A stretch of 64,000 bases of DNA from Zygnema circumcarinatum (GCA_037447605.1 CM074810.1:2181300-2245299); one strand, 5' to 3'. Shown: positions 12,934-35,322, counted from the stretch's first letter. Notes: a model not told the origin generated them from the letters alone. Program-made: numbers and translations.

Positions 12934-13491
12934 GCATTAAGAAAACCCTAATTTCTTCTCTGCCCCAGAAATTTCATTTTTCCCTTTCTCTCCATTTCTC
13001 GCCCCTTCTCCCTCGTCCCCCCCCCCCCCCCACTCTCTTTTTCCTTTTTTTTTATTTTTCTTCCTCCTTTATCGAGACATTGCGATCCCAGCATTCGACT
13101 CGAGATGTTTCTAACTTCACCTTTCTGCCCCAATTCCCAAAACTGCGAACTTCCTTCACTTTCTTGTCAAATTTGGGCAAGAAAGCATCGACTGTCGGAG
13201 CCAACCATGAATTGGGTGAGTCCCAGCACTCTAACCTGCGCATTATTAAAAAGAAAAGAGTCAAAATGGGGAGGGCGGAGGAACAAGGACGGGAGGGAGA
13301 GGGAGAGCTTCATCTCTTCTCATAACTCTAATCGATTTCAATTGATTTTTATAATTTCATTTTTATTTCCCCTTTGCTTTTGGCAGAAACAACGAGCAGT
13401 ACTCTTCCGCCACGCTCTCTTCTCCCCTCCGAGACAAATCCCTATGAACTCTGAACCCCTATTAAACCCTCATCTTTCTAGAGCCTCCTGC
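12530..13491. promoter_or_regulatory. Divergent upstream region with telobox-like TTAGGGTTT motifs
   Basis: It lies between the small membrane protein (-) and gyrA (+). TTTAGGG/TTAGGGTT words repeat between 12536 and 12700. CT and C-rich tracts follow (12850-13035). Teloboxes in plants mark promoters or leaders of translation and replication genes; here the role is inferred only from motif and position. Confidence 0.5.
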
Positions 13492-24686
<11,195 letters not shown>

Positions 24687-24694
24687 CGCAACAA

Positions 24695-24865
24695 CGGAGA
24701 TAGAGGCACAAGGCAAAACGATGAGAGAGTAGGGCAAAGAGATAGAGGCACAGGGCAAAAAAAAAAATGAGAGAGTAGGGCAAAGGGAAAGAGGCACATA
24801 CCAATGTGGTTCAGGAGCATAAGAAAGGGAGATGCAATGGTTAGAGGCACAGCGCAAAAGGAGGC
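24695..24865 (+). repeat. Short tandem repeats just after the gyrA stop
   Basis: Three to four imperfect copies of a unit of about 50 bases with the words TAGAGGCACA, GGCAAAA and GAGAGAGTAGGGCAAAG, starting ten bases after the TAG. They probably lie in the gyrA 3' UTR. Confidence 0.75.
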
Positions 24866-25048
24866 CTTTCAAAATGGATTAACGTAAGGATACTTTATTC
24901 ACTTTTTGAATGGTGGTGGCGTTTGGGCATGAGAAGCTTTTGATTGCAGCAGGATTGAGGGAGCCTTATAACATGTAACACCCTATGAAAGAGTGCAAAT
25001 CCTAATCCCTAAAATAGGATTTTTAAGAAAATGCAATTGTTGCAGCTA

Positions 25049-25260
25049 CTATGATTTGCCGTATTTTTCGACTTCTTCGTCGGGGATTTCCACGGGCCAC
25101 TTCAATCCTGCTTCCTTGAAGAGCTGCTCCGTCTCCATGACCTCTGCCTGCTTCAAAATTCGTTTCCGCATGTGCTGCACCGAGGAAAGCCAGGAAGCAT
25201 GAGATGATGGAATAAGAAGAAAGATAAGAAGCAAGATGAGACAGAGGGTCAGAGAGAGGG

Positions 25261-25316
<56 letters not shown>

Positions 25317-25335
25317 TCCACTGCATAAAGAGAGA

Positions 25336-25383
<48 letters not shown>

Positions 25384-25518
25384 GAGAGAGAGAGAGGCCA
25401 CTGCATGCCTCACCTGCGCAGCCATGACTGATCCATCCATCGTCTCCTCCACTCCATTCATGAATGTCACCTGCCGTACATCACTTCTCGTTCATCATCT
25501 CCCTGCATGTACTCCTCT

Positions 25519-25561
<43 letters not shown>

Positions 25562-26217
25562 CCCCACACAGACCCACACTCACTATCCTCTCTCTCCGTG
25601 TTCGCCCACTTCTCTCCCTTCTCTCCTACAGTCTCCTTATTTGTACACATGCATGTTTTCAACCCACCCTCTTTAAAAGCCCCAAGCTCCCTACATCCTC
25701 AACCTCCGTAACACAAAATCTTACGAACTAAAACAATCTCAGAAGGAAAGCTTTGCACTACTTCCAGCTACTTTGAGGGCATTTTAAAACGATGAGGGCT
25801 TTGGGCTTTAGAACTTCCTAAAGCTTTACGGAGAATCTTAGTCCGACAGTCTCAAAGTTATCCGCCCAAAATGTAACGAAATGTAACTTTCGTCATTTTG
25901 GGTTTTCCAAAACTCTTTTTGGGTTGTTCCGAATTCTTTAGGTCTTCTTGCGATTTCTGTTTTTCCGAACCTTTTAGGCAAACCAGTCCCGAGGTTTGCA
26001 CTTTTTCGAAAATTTTGGGGTTTTTTCCAGGGTTGAAGAGCCGCACCGTGACGGCAGGCGGCGCGTCGTCCGTCCTCGGTTTTACGGAAAGTTCGCAGTC
26101 CGGATTCGAGTTCCGCGCCTTCTGTGAAGTGCACTGCGAGAGAAACTCCAAAGACGAGGCGGACCGCGGATCAAAGGCGTTGAACTCGATGCGCACTTTG
26201 CGGAGATGCTTCAGCAT
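25049..26217 (-). CDS. Mitochondrial large-subunit ribosomal protein mL53 (MRPL53), 3 exons
   Basis: Exons on the minus strand: 26217-26047, 25470-25414, 25174-25049. Splice phases are 0/0 and the protein is 117 residues, the usual size for plant mL53. The N-terminus MLKHLRKVRIEFNAFDPRSA, the middle KARNSNPDCELSVKPRTDD and the junction VTVTFMNGVEET fit the family, as does the C-terminal KWPVEIPDEEVEKYGK. It is a thioredoxin-fold-like protein of the mitochondrial ribosome. No separate targeting extension is visible; the basic N-terminal strand of the fold may act as the signal. The gene converges on gyrA and diverges from the RNase III gene. Intron 2 is almost entirely GA repeat. Confidence 0.88.
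25255..25396 (+). repeat. (GA)n tract with an internal TCCACTGCAT-type duplication
   Basis: Intron 2 of the mL53 gene. Two GA runs each end in a (G/T)CCACTGCAT word (25318 and 25398), so this is a duplicated repeat block. Confidence 0.8.
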
Positions 26218-27083
26218 TGCAGAAACATACACACCACCCCCCCAAAAAAGAAAAAAAAACCCCTAAAATTCACTACTATTTGACTCAAACCCCCTCCTCT
26301 TAACCGCCTGGAATCGTCGACCCCGAGTGGACCCAACTGACCCCAAGAATGCAAGGAAGCTCAGAGCCACTTGAGACAGCTCAAATAAGTCCCTACAGCC
26401 CTAATTTTCGACTCGGAACCCCCACGTATTCGATTGAAATTAGGGCAAAATCGAGCCCCCTGAGAAGCCTTCAGCTGCCTTGAACCTGCTCTCAAAAAAG
26501 TGCGCTAGGGACTCTGTACGAACAGTACGGAACAGTTCTGTACGAATTGTACAGTTGTTACGGTACGGCACAAGGCTCCTGCTGTCCCTGCGCAAAGGTA
26601 CGGGAATGTGGTCACAGGACGGCCTTACAGAAAGTAACAACATTCGAGTACGACGTAGGACGATGGTACAATCGTTTTGGATGCGGGTATCCTACGTTTC
26701 GGGAGATGCCGAGGGGGCAAGCGGGCAGGCATCGTTTCGTACGCTTCTGTACTTTTTCTGTACTTGTTTGGTACTTTTTTTCTGTACCGTTTTATGCATT
26801 TGTTTGTACTTTTGGACGAAGTTTTTGTCCTGTAGTAGCACTCAAAAGTTTTTCTAACGTTGCTGATATGTCCAACGACGCGTGAAGCATCGGAGTTCGC
26901 CTGTTTTTCCACCCCAAACAGGGACGCTGGGGTATACAGTTAGAGGATGGCTCAGCAGTCCGGGAACAGTATAGGGACGTTGGTAAGCGATGCTGGCTGC
27001 ATGAGGAGCAGCAGCAGCAGCAGTTGGCTTCTTGGAGGGCTGTGAAGGGCGCTATTCTTGCAGGATGTTCAGGGGAACGTTCT
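26218..27083. other. Divergent intergenic region rich in GTAC words
   Basis: Promoter region of mL53 (-) and the RNase III gene (+). Between 26515 and 26830 there are more than a dozen GTAC words (GTACGG, GTACGAA, TTGTACAG), some in small inverted repeats. No coding sequence recognised. A CAG run (27007-27023) precedes the RNase III start, and an in-frame upstream segment without ATG (27024-27083) could be part of an earlier exon. Confidence 0.55.
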
Positions 27084-30000
27084 ATGAAAAGAATGGGAGA
27101 TAATTTTAGGAATATTGTCGCAGGACTGTGTAGGAGTTTTCATCTTCCCTCAAAATCATGTTCCTTTTCAGACATTGTAAAAAGAAATTTGGAGTCGGAA
27201 AGAGGGAAGAAGAAATGTGTGCAGGCTTCTCTGGTTGCAGCTGAAATTGGAAAGCAGAAGCGCCAGCAATCAATTTTTAGGAATGTTTTGCTTCCTTGCG
27301 GAAGCAGCTTGCAGCTACAAAATGACAGCTTTTGTTTCAGAAAATTTCGTGCACCACATCAGTTTATTCGTAACATGACAGGGATTTCTTCTCCTTGGCA
27401 CATTTCTGACAATATTGAGGAGCGCCTGTGTCTTCCTCCAGATTTTTCTGAAAGATTGCAGGCAGGTACTCCTAGCAGTACGTTTTCGTCAGCAATTGAA
27501 CTTGAACTTTACTAGACTCGACCAAATGTAATGTGAAATGTAGAATCAATGTAATGTAATGTAGAACACGAAGTCCCATTTCATCCTGCGGTTTTTTTTT
27601 TTCTAAAGAGCTTGTTTGAAAGCAAGGCATTGATTTTCCTCACGAAGCCGAACACAATGCTCAGATTCTNTTGATTGCACTGTGGAACGTTCTAGAGTGC
27701 GAGAAACGGTGATCCTATATTAATGAATTATGTGAATATGCGAATAGATGATGAAATGAAGCTGTATGCAATGCTCTCTAGTTCTCTTGTATGAGTTTCT
27801 GGTTCTGTTCTGGCGGCTCAAAGTGCAGGTGATGCTGGGAAAGCTTGGCGTGCAGCTTCACTCTCGCGAACTACTTTTGAGAGCGCTTGTAGGTCCCCCT
27901 GTTTCCCTATCTATGATGTAGCCGCTACATGATCGAGATGATTCCGGAAAGTTTAAGATCAAAAATCCTTTTTCCTCTCGTTCTCCTTCTCGCATCATGC
28001 AGTTACTCTGCATACGATAATGTATTGCTCTTTTATGGATTTTGTTTGCGCATTTGTGGTAGGTACACGAGTCGTATTACAACAACTATATGCCTTTCGG
28101 CATGCTTCCTTCAGGTGGTAAAGCATCTCTGGAAAACAAGGCAGCCAAGGACGAAGTCGGAGGACAGAGGGAGAGTAGTTTAGCAGGCGATGATGGTGGG
28201 GATGAAATTCCAAATTTTGATGCCCATAAAACGGTATGCACCATCTACAACGTGATTGCAGCACAGTGGGAGTAGGGATCGGCAGGGAGGGCGTGGGAGA
28301 AGGAAAGGGAGAAGGAAGGAAGAAATGTCTGGTTGAGAAAAAGAGAGGAGAGTAGATTGGGAGGGCAGGGAAGAAAGAATCCAAAACCTTGAAAGCCATT
28401 TCTTGTGCAGGTCCGGTCGCATCTTGAATTCATAGGAGACGCTGTAATCGAATACGCCATCACCGATTATCTGGTTCGTCATTTTGCTTCCGCTCCTATT
28501 GTACGTTTTCGCCTATGTGGTCTTTTTGTCAGCATCTCGTCGATTGCTGGGCTTTGGACTCACTTTCTAAAGCTTCTGTGGCAAGGAACCTTCATCTCTG
28601 TCGTCCTGGTCTATATTGGGAAACTGGTAATGAAATGAAGTGGCTAAATGGGTGATACAAGTATCCACTAAGGAAATCAACAAAACGTATGTGAGATTCG
28701 AAGGGAGAATGGCAGAACTTGTGAAGTCGCCAACAAATGGGGGGTTGTGCTGATAGCTTCTTGGTAGCAGTTAATGCAGTGGAGGTCCCATGTGTTTAAA
28801 TGAGCAAGTTCTTGAGAGTCGAGAAGTCTTAGAGAGAAATTATATTGGGAAGGTAAACTCTCTTGTGGTACTTCATGCCTCCTCTACCCCACCACCCTTC
28901 CCTCTCTCTTCCTATTCCCCATAACCATTAACAGAGCTTCCCTTGACAAGCATTTGTGTGGATGTGTCTCTGCAGGGGAAGTTGACAGTTAGGAGAGGCG
29001 AATTGGTAAGCTCCTACTCATTATCTGGAACTGGCCCTTATTTTGATTTCAATATTCCATGTCACTCGCGCTGTAGAAGGCAGGCATGCTAACTCTTCCG
29101 CTAGCGAACTTCAAACTCCTATTTACTGGGATATGGAGGAAAATCAACTATGAACTCATAGCTTTGATGTCATTTGTACGTTTGCTTCATGCAGGTGGCA
29201 AATAGGATCTTGGCGAGAGTAGGAGAAAGAAGCCTCGGCTTATTGGATGTACTTTTAACAGAACCTATGATTCGTCGGCCAGACACGCCTGCGGATGTTG
29301 CTTGTTTGCCGAGTAATGCTCATGTAAGTGGCCATGAAGTTGAGTTTTTGCGATTTCAAGTAGTGCATGTCTCTGCTTCTTGAGAATGCTTAGACTGGAT
29401 ATCGTTTCAAAGCTGATAGTGTATTCAACCATTGTGGTGTGCAGACATTTTACTGCAGATTCATGTTATAGATGTTTAGCTGATATCTTCCTCGTAGCTC
29501 CGAACCCTAAACCTAATGATAATGGGGCCGTTTGTCAACTCATTATTGGTGTGCCTGTCAAGTTTGCAGGCTGCTATGGTCTCCAATGCAGTGGAGATGC
29601 TGGTGGGGGCTGTGTATGTAGAGCAGGTAAGATTCACCGTTTGTTGTTAATGAAACAATGAAGGATGGGGAGTAGGTGATTTGGTTCCTTACTTCTACCT
29701 GCTGTTCAAATCTCTTCTTTTATAAATTGTAACTTTCTAGTTCTGTGGATGTTTTGCAGGGAATAATTGGTGCAAGCTCCTTTGTATCTACTCGGCTCCT
29801 TCCCGAGATGGACAGAGAGGCTGAAGCTGAACCCCTTCACGGCATCAGCTTAGCGAGCATATCATCCATACCTCGGCGCCCAGCTCCGGTCCTTACAGCT
29901 CCTTCTCTCTAAAAAGCCTTACTAACATCTGTGATACATAACTGAATAGTTGAACATAATTATGTACATAGAAACGTAACTGGGTGTGGAAGTGCAGCCA

Positions 30001-30153
30001 AGGTTTATCTATCGAATTCAGCTGCAGTCTGTGGAATCTTAAATTTGGAAATCTTGAAGCCGACGATGTTCTGCTATGTTCCGATATAAGGTATTCAACT
30101 GTATGAGAGGCAGTTCTATCTAGTTGAGTCGATGATGTTATTCAAACATTCCG

Positions 30154-30215
<62 letters not shown>

Positions 30216-30870
30216 TTCCATCCTTTTTTTTGACATTACTTGCTTCAAGTTGATGCAGGGGCAGAACCCTATTTCTGCTCTCCAGGAATGGACCGTCAAG
30301 TGCTTCGGTTTCTTACACCTTCCTGAATACGAGTATGCCCCGCCCCTCCTTCCCCCCTCCTCGCGTCCCGTTTTGCTTTGACTTGGTATGAATTCACGAT
30401 TAGTACAAATTGGACCTTTTTCTGGTTTTAAATTCTTCCTTTCCGAATTTCGCTTGTTAGCATTTGTTGTTCGCCTGCTCGTACCTTCATGGGAGCGGAG
30501 ACTCGTCGGAGGGAACCTCCCTTTCGACCCATTCTCTGAATCTCTTCTCCTGTCCTTCACCGGCCCTTGTGACCTCCCCCATGCAACGAACTACGAATGG
30601 GTACTCCCCATCTATTGTGTCTTGCTTTCCCGTCTTTTTGTTATTTGTGTCTGTTGCCGTTACGTTGTCTGTTCCGTGGGCTGCAACAGGGTGGGCATTG
30701 CCGAAGGAGAGAGTGAGTCGCAGCTTGTGAGTGTGACCGTATCTGTGAAAGGGGTGCCCCTAGCCACGGGATTGGGTGCCGATAAGGCGGCCGCCAAGAG
30801 GGACGCGGCAGCCAAGGCTTTGGAAGTTTTTGACGATGCGCTCCTCCGAAGAAACCCTTCATCGGAATAA
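27084..30870 (+). CDS. RNase III domain plus dsRBD protein, 10 exons, probably organellar
   Basis: Proposed exons: 27084-27465, 27824-27888, 28063-28233, 28411-28500, 28976-29005, 29195-29323, 29570-29626, 29760-29888, 30259-30332, 30690-30870; about 435 residues, with all phases matching. A basic N-terminal region of about 120 residues may be a transit peptide. The RNase III fold follows: LGVQLHSRELLLRALVHESY, HLEFIGDAVIEYAITDYL, GKLTVRRGEL and VEMLVGAVYVEQ. The dsRBD is split over the last two exons (NPISALQEW; then VSVTVSVKGVPLATGLGADK and an AAAKRDAAAKALEVF helix). Compared with bacterial RNase III, the signature-motif Glu38 is Ser and Asp114 is Asn, while Glu41, Asp45 and Glu117 remain. 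This could mean weak cleavage, or a structural role like mL44 of mitochondrial ribosomes. The donor at 29888 (GTCCTT) is poor; read-through would stop at TAA 29910 and lose the dsRBD. Confidence 0.85.
30159..30212 (+). repeat. (GT)27 microsatellite
   Basis: Pure GT run in the intron between the RNase III part and the dsRBD part of the gene. Confidence 0.97.
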
Positions 30871-31259
30871 TATCAGCGGAAAGTTCGACTGCTGTGGGAA
30901 ACGGAGGGAAAAGCATAGCCATGCCTTCGAAAATTTTAGACAATGAGGAAATGAGTTGAAATGTGCGATGCAGCCCCTTCTGAGCTGTAAATATCAGTCA
31001 GTCAGTGGCGGTCGGATGGCGGATTGGATCGACGCTTCGCGTCTCTAGAATATGGAGAAGGAAAATTGGACTTTTATTCATGTCATTGCGTTTCTATAGT
31101 CCAACTTTTAACTTTTCTTTTTCATTCAGACTTTGCTGGCGTGGTCGATTTTTAATGTGTTTTGGCAAGTGCGGTTGAATCATTTGGAGACGGGGAAAGT
31201 TGAATGGACCTCTCGGAATTCGTGTCTGAAAATGGGGGTAAACTAACTGAATCGAATTA

Positions 31260-31278
31260 CCAATTAGAAACCGACACG
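31260..31278 (+). promoter_or_regulatory. ERSE-like composite site CCAAT-N9-ACACG
   Basis: CCAAT at 31260-31264, nine bases, ACACG at 31274-31278. It fits the plant layout CCAAT-N10-CACG read by NF-Y plus a bZIP factor in the ER stress response. Function inferred from motif only. Confidence 0.45.
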
Positions 31279-31411
31279 TGGCGCATTGCGCTCTTCAAGT
31301 TCCACGTCGTCCGCGCTTTTTGTGAAAAGTCCAGTTTTGTGTAGGTGCCACGTGGCGTGAGGTGCCGCGTGGATTGCTCGTGCCGTGGCATGCCACGTGT
31401 CACGCCACGTG
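31275..31411. promoter_or_regulatory. Cluster of four G-boxes (CACGTG)
   Basis: CACGTG at 31275, 31349, 31394 and 31406, with extra CCGCGTGG/CCACGTC half-matches between them. G-boxes bind bZIP and bHLH factors in plants. Several sit in the 10-base palindrome GCCACGTGGC or close variants. Confidence 0.5.
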
Positions 31412-32281
31412 GACTCCACGCGCTCTTTCTCGTTGGCCAAGCCCCACCCCTCCGGCATCCAACTAGCTGGCTCGTGCGGGCGGTTTTCATCCAACTGGTT
31501 AAATGAAGTTGGAACGAACACAACTTGCAACCCCAGCCCTCACGCAGACCCTAAAAGTCGTGTCTGTGGTGCAAGGCATGAGGGCACCCACTCTTTCGGT
31601 GGGGCCCATGCATGCATGCATGCATGGCTCGCATGGACCCATATCATATTTCACGCATGAAGGGCCCATACAACGACAATAACAACGACATGCATCCTTA
31701 CATGCGATACAAATCCGCTCGAATCTGACCCACAGAAGACAGGAGACGTGCAGAGAACGGCGGCCGAACTGTGCGCGTAAGAAATAAGACGAAGAAACAC
31801 CATTTTTAATTTACTGTTTCTCGCATTTACAGAGAATGAGTCCACATGGAAACCGTCAACTAGAGGAACCTGTTATTTGATCAGAAGCCGTAACGGGAGA
31901 CGGCACTCATCATGTGCATAGAACTCTTCTAAAAGAGACAGACATGTCCATGGCTCGAAGAAGAGGCCATAGCTAGCTACAGTGGGTAATTTTACCCCCA
32001 CTTTTTAATGCCCCTTTTTACATCTCATAATATATCGCCAATATCATATACCGGCGAGTACAGGTGACATCTATTCCAATATCCTAAACCCAAAAACCCA
32101 AAAAACCCTGAAAACATCCTAAGATCGCAGATTTGTCTGCATCAGCCTACTCCAGAATCCCCAACATCCAACCCTAAAACCGAGCAAAATCTGACAGACC
32201 ATCGAACCAACTATTTACCAATCTCTTTTTTTTTCACATCGGCTTATTTTCCATGTCAGTGCAGAATCCGAAACACCTTGT

Positions 32282-33853
32282 TCATTGCGACTTTGATTGT
32301 GATTCTGATTCTGATCTTGACATGCTCCTCCAGTGCGTAATGAAGTTCAGGCGGGCGCAGGCGTGCCCTTGAAGAGCCGCCTTTTGATACCATTCCATGG
32401 CTGCCTCCCTGTCCTTTGGCAGGCCCAGGCCCCGCCCATAGCAGACCCCGAGACTGTTCTGAGCTCGCGCGTAGCCTTCATCAGCCGCCTTCCTGTACCA
32501 CTCTGCCGCCCTCTGCAGGTCTACAGACACACCTTGCCCTGTTTGAAAGCACAACCCTAAATTGTGTTGAGCGCATGCATTCCCTTGCGCCGCCGCCTTT
32601 CTATACCAAGAGACTGCTTCTTGTAAGTCTACGGCTACACCAAGTCCGTACTGATAGCACCATCCTGTGCTGTTTTGAGCTCCTGCATGCCCCTGAACAG
32701 CGGCTTTCTTGTACCACTCCGCCGCCTCCTGCAAACTTCTTGCAACGCCCAATCCGTTACGATAGCACAACCCTAATCTGTTCTGACTCTGTGCGTCTCC
32801 TTGGTTAGCCGCCTTTCTATACCACTCCGCTGCACTTGGCAAGTTCTTCGACACGCCAACACCGTTCTCATAACACAACGCTAATCTCCTCTGGGCGCAG
32901 GCATTCCCCTGCACTGCCGCTTTATCAATAAGCTCCAAGGCTTGGTTTACATCTTGAGGCACTCCGCTCCCCTCCAAGTAACACTCTCCCAGCAAACATT
33001 GCCCCTCCGCATCTCCTTCCGCCGCGGCCTTCTTGTAAAGGTCCACTGCTCGTTCAGCGTCTTTAGGGAAGCCCCTCCCTTTCATGAAGCATCTTCCAAG
33101 AGCGCATTGCCCTGCAGGTAGACCCTGTCCGGCCGCCTTCCTGTAATACTCAGTCGCTAGAATAATGTCTCGGTCTATTCCTCTCCCATACTCATAACAA
33201 ACTCCCAACCTGCACTGAGCCTTTGCATGCCCTTTATCTGCAGCCCTAAGAAAGTGCTCTGCAGCTTTTGCAAGGTCGACGATTGCCCCTTCGCTTCCTT
33301 CATAGCGCAACCCCAGATTGTAATCTGCCTCGATACGCTCAACTTCTCTGCTGTTCCCCGCTCTGTCAACCTTCCTATCGCACTCGTTCGCCTCTTGAAC
33401 CTCCTTCCAGAGTCGACTCGTCTCCTTCACCTGGTCGACTGGTTGCAGATTCTCAGAGAGACAGAACGAGCTCTCGCATTGGCGAACAAGCACTTGCAGA
33501 TCCTTGATGCTGTTCGATATCTGATTGTACAATTGCAGAGGATATGCGTCGCTGCTGCAACTGCACATCTTCGCTATTCGTATGGCCGCCATGGAGTGCA
33601 GCAGAACCTCCTGCATGGGGCACTCCTCCAAGAGAGGGGCCTGCTCCTCCGCAAGCTCCACCAGGCGCCGCACTCTCTCGCAGAGAAACTTCCCCTGCCG
33701 CACGTGCGAAGCTGCTTTCTCCCACTCCTGCTCCATCTCCACCACCAATTGGCGCGCACTAACAGCAGAACCGCCATAGCTGCCTCTCCTCTTGCTGCTT
33801 CCTTGCCGTTCCGGCTGCACTCTCCTGCTAAAAAACTGCTTGGCGGCCGCCAT
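32282..33853 (-). CDS. Sel1-repeat protein with N-terminal helical (HeLo-like) domain
   Basis: Single-exon frame of 523 residues from ATG 33853; no earlier in-frame ATG exists. Residues about 35-130 form an alpha-helical, Leu/Cys-rich block (CERVRRLVELAEEQAPLLEE) that resembles the four-helix HeLo-type bundle of plant MLKL and helper-NLR proteins; this is a weak, by-eye match. A charged linker follows. From about residue 175 there are nine Sel1 (SLR) repeats of 36 residues with the AxxxLGxCYxxGxGVxxDxxxAxxWYxKAAxQG pattern, then a short Ser/Gln tail. Sel1 repeats are alpha-solenoid adaptors, best known in SEL1L/Hrd3 of ER-associated degradation, but this protein shows no signal peptide or membrane helix, so it is probably cytosolic. 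Two exact ERSE-like sites lie 500-700 bases upstream. A second Sel1-repeat gene starts at 62554. Confidence 0.88.
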   Translation of the reverse strand: MAAAKQFFSRRVQPERQGSSKRRGSYGGSAVSARQLVVEMEQEWEKAASHVRQGKFLCERVRRLVELAEEQAPLLEECPMQEVLLHSMAAIRIAKMCSCSSDAYPLQLYNQISNSIKDLQVLVRQCESSFCLSENLQPVDQVKETSRLWKEVQEANECDRKVDRAGNSREVERIEADYNLGLRYEGSEGAIVDLAKAAEHFLRAADKGHAKAQCRLGVCYEYGRGIDRDIILATEYYRKAAGQGLPAGQCALGRCFMKGRGFPKDAERAVDLYKKAAAEGDAEGQCLLGECYLEGSGVPQDVNQALELIDKAAVQGNACAQRRLALCYENGVGVSKNLPSAAEWYRKAANQGDAQSQNRLGLCYRNGLGVARSLQEAAEWYKKAAVQGHAGAQNSTGWCYQYGLGVAVDLQEAVSWYRKAAAQGNACAQHNLGLCFQTGQGVSVDLQRAAEWYRKAADEGYARAQNSLGVCYGRGLGLPKDREAAMEWYQKAALQGHACARLNFITHWRSMSRSESESQSKSQ

Positions 33854-34350
33854 GGATATGAGCTTGATGAATATTTGGATCTCGTCTCTCAGCCCTCTTG
33901 TGATAGGCCCCCTCCAGAACCCTAAACCCTCCCTCCGCTCCTCCCTCCCTCCCTCGCCTTGCAAGAGCTCAACGGGCTTCTCCCTCTCCCTCTCTCTCCA
34001 CCATATGCCTTCAAGAGGACGCTGAGAGGGCTGACTTTATCGAGGGGTCGGCGGCGAGTTCGGGCGTTCCATGTGAGGCAGTATTGAGTTCGCAGTTTCG
34101 AATCTTACCGGAAGATTCTCAGCAGTTCGCAAGTCAATTTCGTACGATATACAGCGACAAAATCATACGGAACAGATCTTTGTCGTATTAGGATCATACA
34201 GATCGGATTCCGGTTTCAAGTCTAAATCGAAATTTTGGGCCAAAAGGAGTTAAGAAAGCGGTTTACGAAAGTTTTTTTTGTACGAGATTTGTACGCAAAA
34301 GGAAAATGTCGGTAAGCTGGAAGTTGGTGCGGTTTGTAGGAGGAGTATGA

Positions 34351-34369
34351 CGTGGAGCACTCTTATTGG
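34351..34369 (-). promoter_or_regulatory. ERSE-like site, exact CCAAT-N9-CCACG
   Basis: On the plus strand CGTGG (34351-34355), nine bases, ATTGG (34365-34369); on the minus strand this is the exact classical ERSE. It lies about 500 bases upstream of the Sel1-repeat start codon and in the same orientation. Confidence 0.55.
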
Positions 34370-34527
34370 TCGAAAAAGAGGAAAAAAATTCATAAATAAG
34401 TTGACTTTTGAGCACAGTTTGCGTGAGACCGCAGAAAACTTAGAACCCGGCGGTTTGCAACACTCAAAAATCAAAAGATTTGATTATTATTCGAATACAA
34501 ATTGAGTGGTTTTTTCTAGAGTGACTA

Positions 34528-34546
34528 CGTGGCACCTTCCGATTGG
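34528..34546 (-). promoter_or_regulatory. ERSE-like site, exact CCAAT-N9-CCACG
   Basis: CGTGG (34528-34532), nine bases, ATTGG (34542-34546). It is the second exact copy upstream of the Sel1-repeat gene, same orientation, 177 bases from the first. Confidence 0.55.
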
Positions 34547-35096
34547 TGCCTTTATGAAGACTTTTTTGGCGGTTTCGCAACTTGAAGAGAGCCAGTGGTT
34601 GGCGATGGCTGGGCTTTCCAGAAAACGACAGGATGTATTTGATGATACGACGAAAAGACATCCGCTAAATGCGTTAGTCGAATTAAATGGTTCCGGTGTA
34701 CGGCACCGCCCAACCCCTTGTCCGTTAGCAGTACGCACCGCCAGTTCCTTTTCTGTTTGAAGTTGACCTTGGATTGTCTTTTTGGACTGACACAAATTTG
34801 GGTGTCAAAATGGACGCGGCTGGACAGGTACCAAAAAAATGATCCAAAAAAGGAAAAAAAAATCAGAAACCAATCCGCGATCGCCACGTAGAATCGAATC
34901 TGCCCGTCTTTTAATTGAGGCTTTTGATCGTTCTGAAAAACGTGCTGATTCAGGTTTTGGCAAGGGAAGTGGACCGCTACACGACAAAAAAACCCAAAAA
35001 TCATCGACTGAAGAAAAATTACCCTTCAAAACAATAATTTACTAAAAAGGAAAAAAAATCTGGTTTTGTCAAATTTTTCGTTTTTAGGCGTCACGC

Positions 35097-35104
35097 TGAC
35101 GTCA
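35097..35104. promoter_or_regulatory. TGACGTCA bZIP palindrome
   Basis: Perfect CRE-type palindrome, a classic binding site for TGA-class and other bZIP factors. It sits in a gene-poor stretch about 1.2 kb upstream of the Sel1-repeat gene. Confidence 0.4.
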
Positions 35105-35284
35105 CTTCCAGGAGGCGGAGCAGCGCCCGCCGCTTCGGTGTCGCCGGCGCCTTCCTCCAAAAGTTGTGTAAGGGTCACGACAAAGTACTGTCACTTGCCC
35201 TGCCCCGATTCGCATGACCTGTCTTTACCGAGGTTTTTGTCCTTTATCGATGGTTCCTCCGCACTTGGCGGCTCGCTGGACTAC

Positions 35285-35322
35285 GGTCACGTCACGTCAC
35301 GTCCGTCACGTCACGTTGCTGG
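35285..35322. promoter_or_regulatory. Tandem GTCAC/CACGT array
   Basis: Five overlapping GTCACGT units in 38 bases, interrupted once by CCGTCACG. Each unit contains an ACGT bZIP core; it may equally be a simple minisatellite. Confidence 0.4.

Larger units (their letters stand above)
30871..32281. other. Intergenic region between convergent genes, with a G-box cluster
   Basis: No coding sequence recognised. It holds an ERSE-like site (31260), four CACGTG G-boxes (31275-31411) and a (CATG)n/CATGCA run at 31607-31625. Both neighbouring genes end here, so these promoter-like elements have no obvious gene unless a non-coding transcript starts here. Confidence 0.55.

Noticed and set aside
30163-30381. 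Cys/Val repeat frame
   Set aside because: Translation of the (GT)27 microsatellite in an intron.
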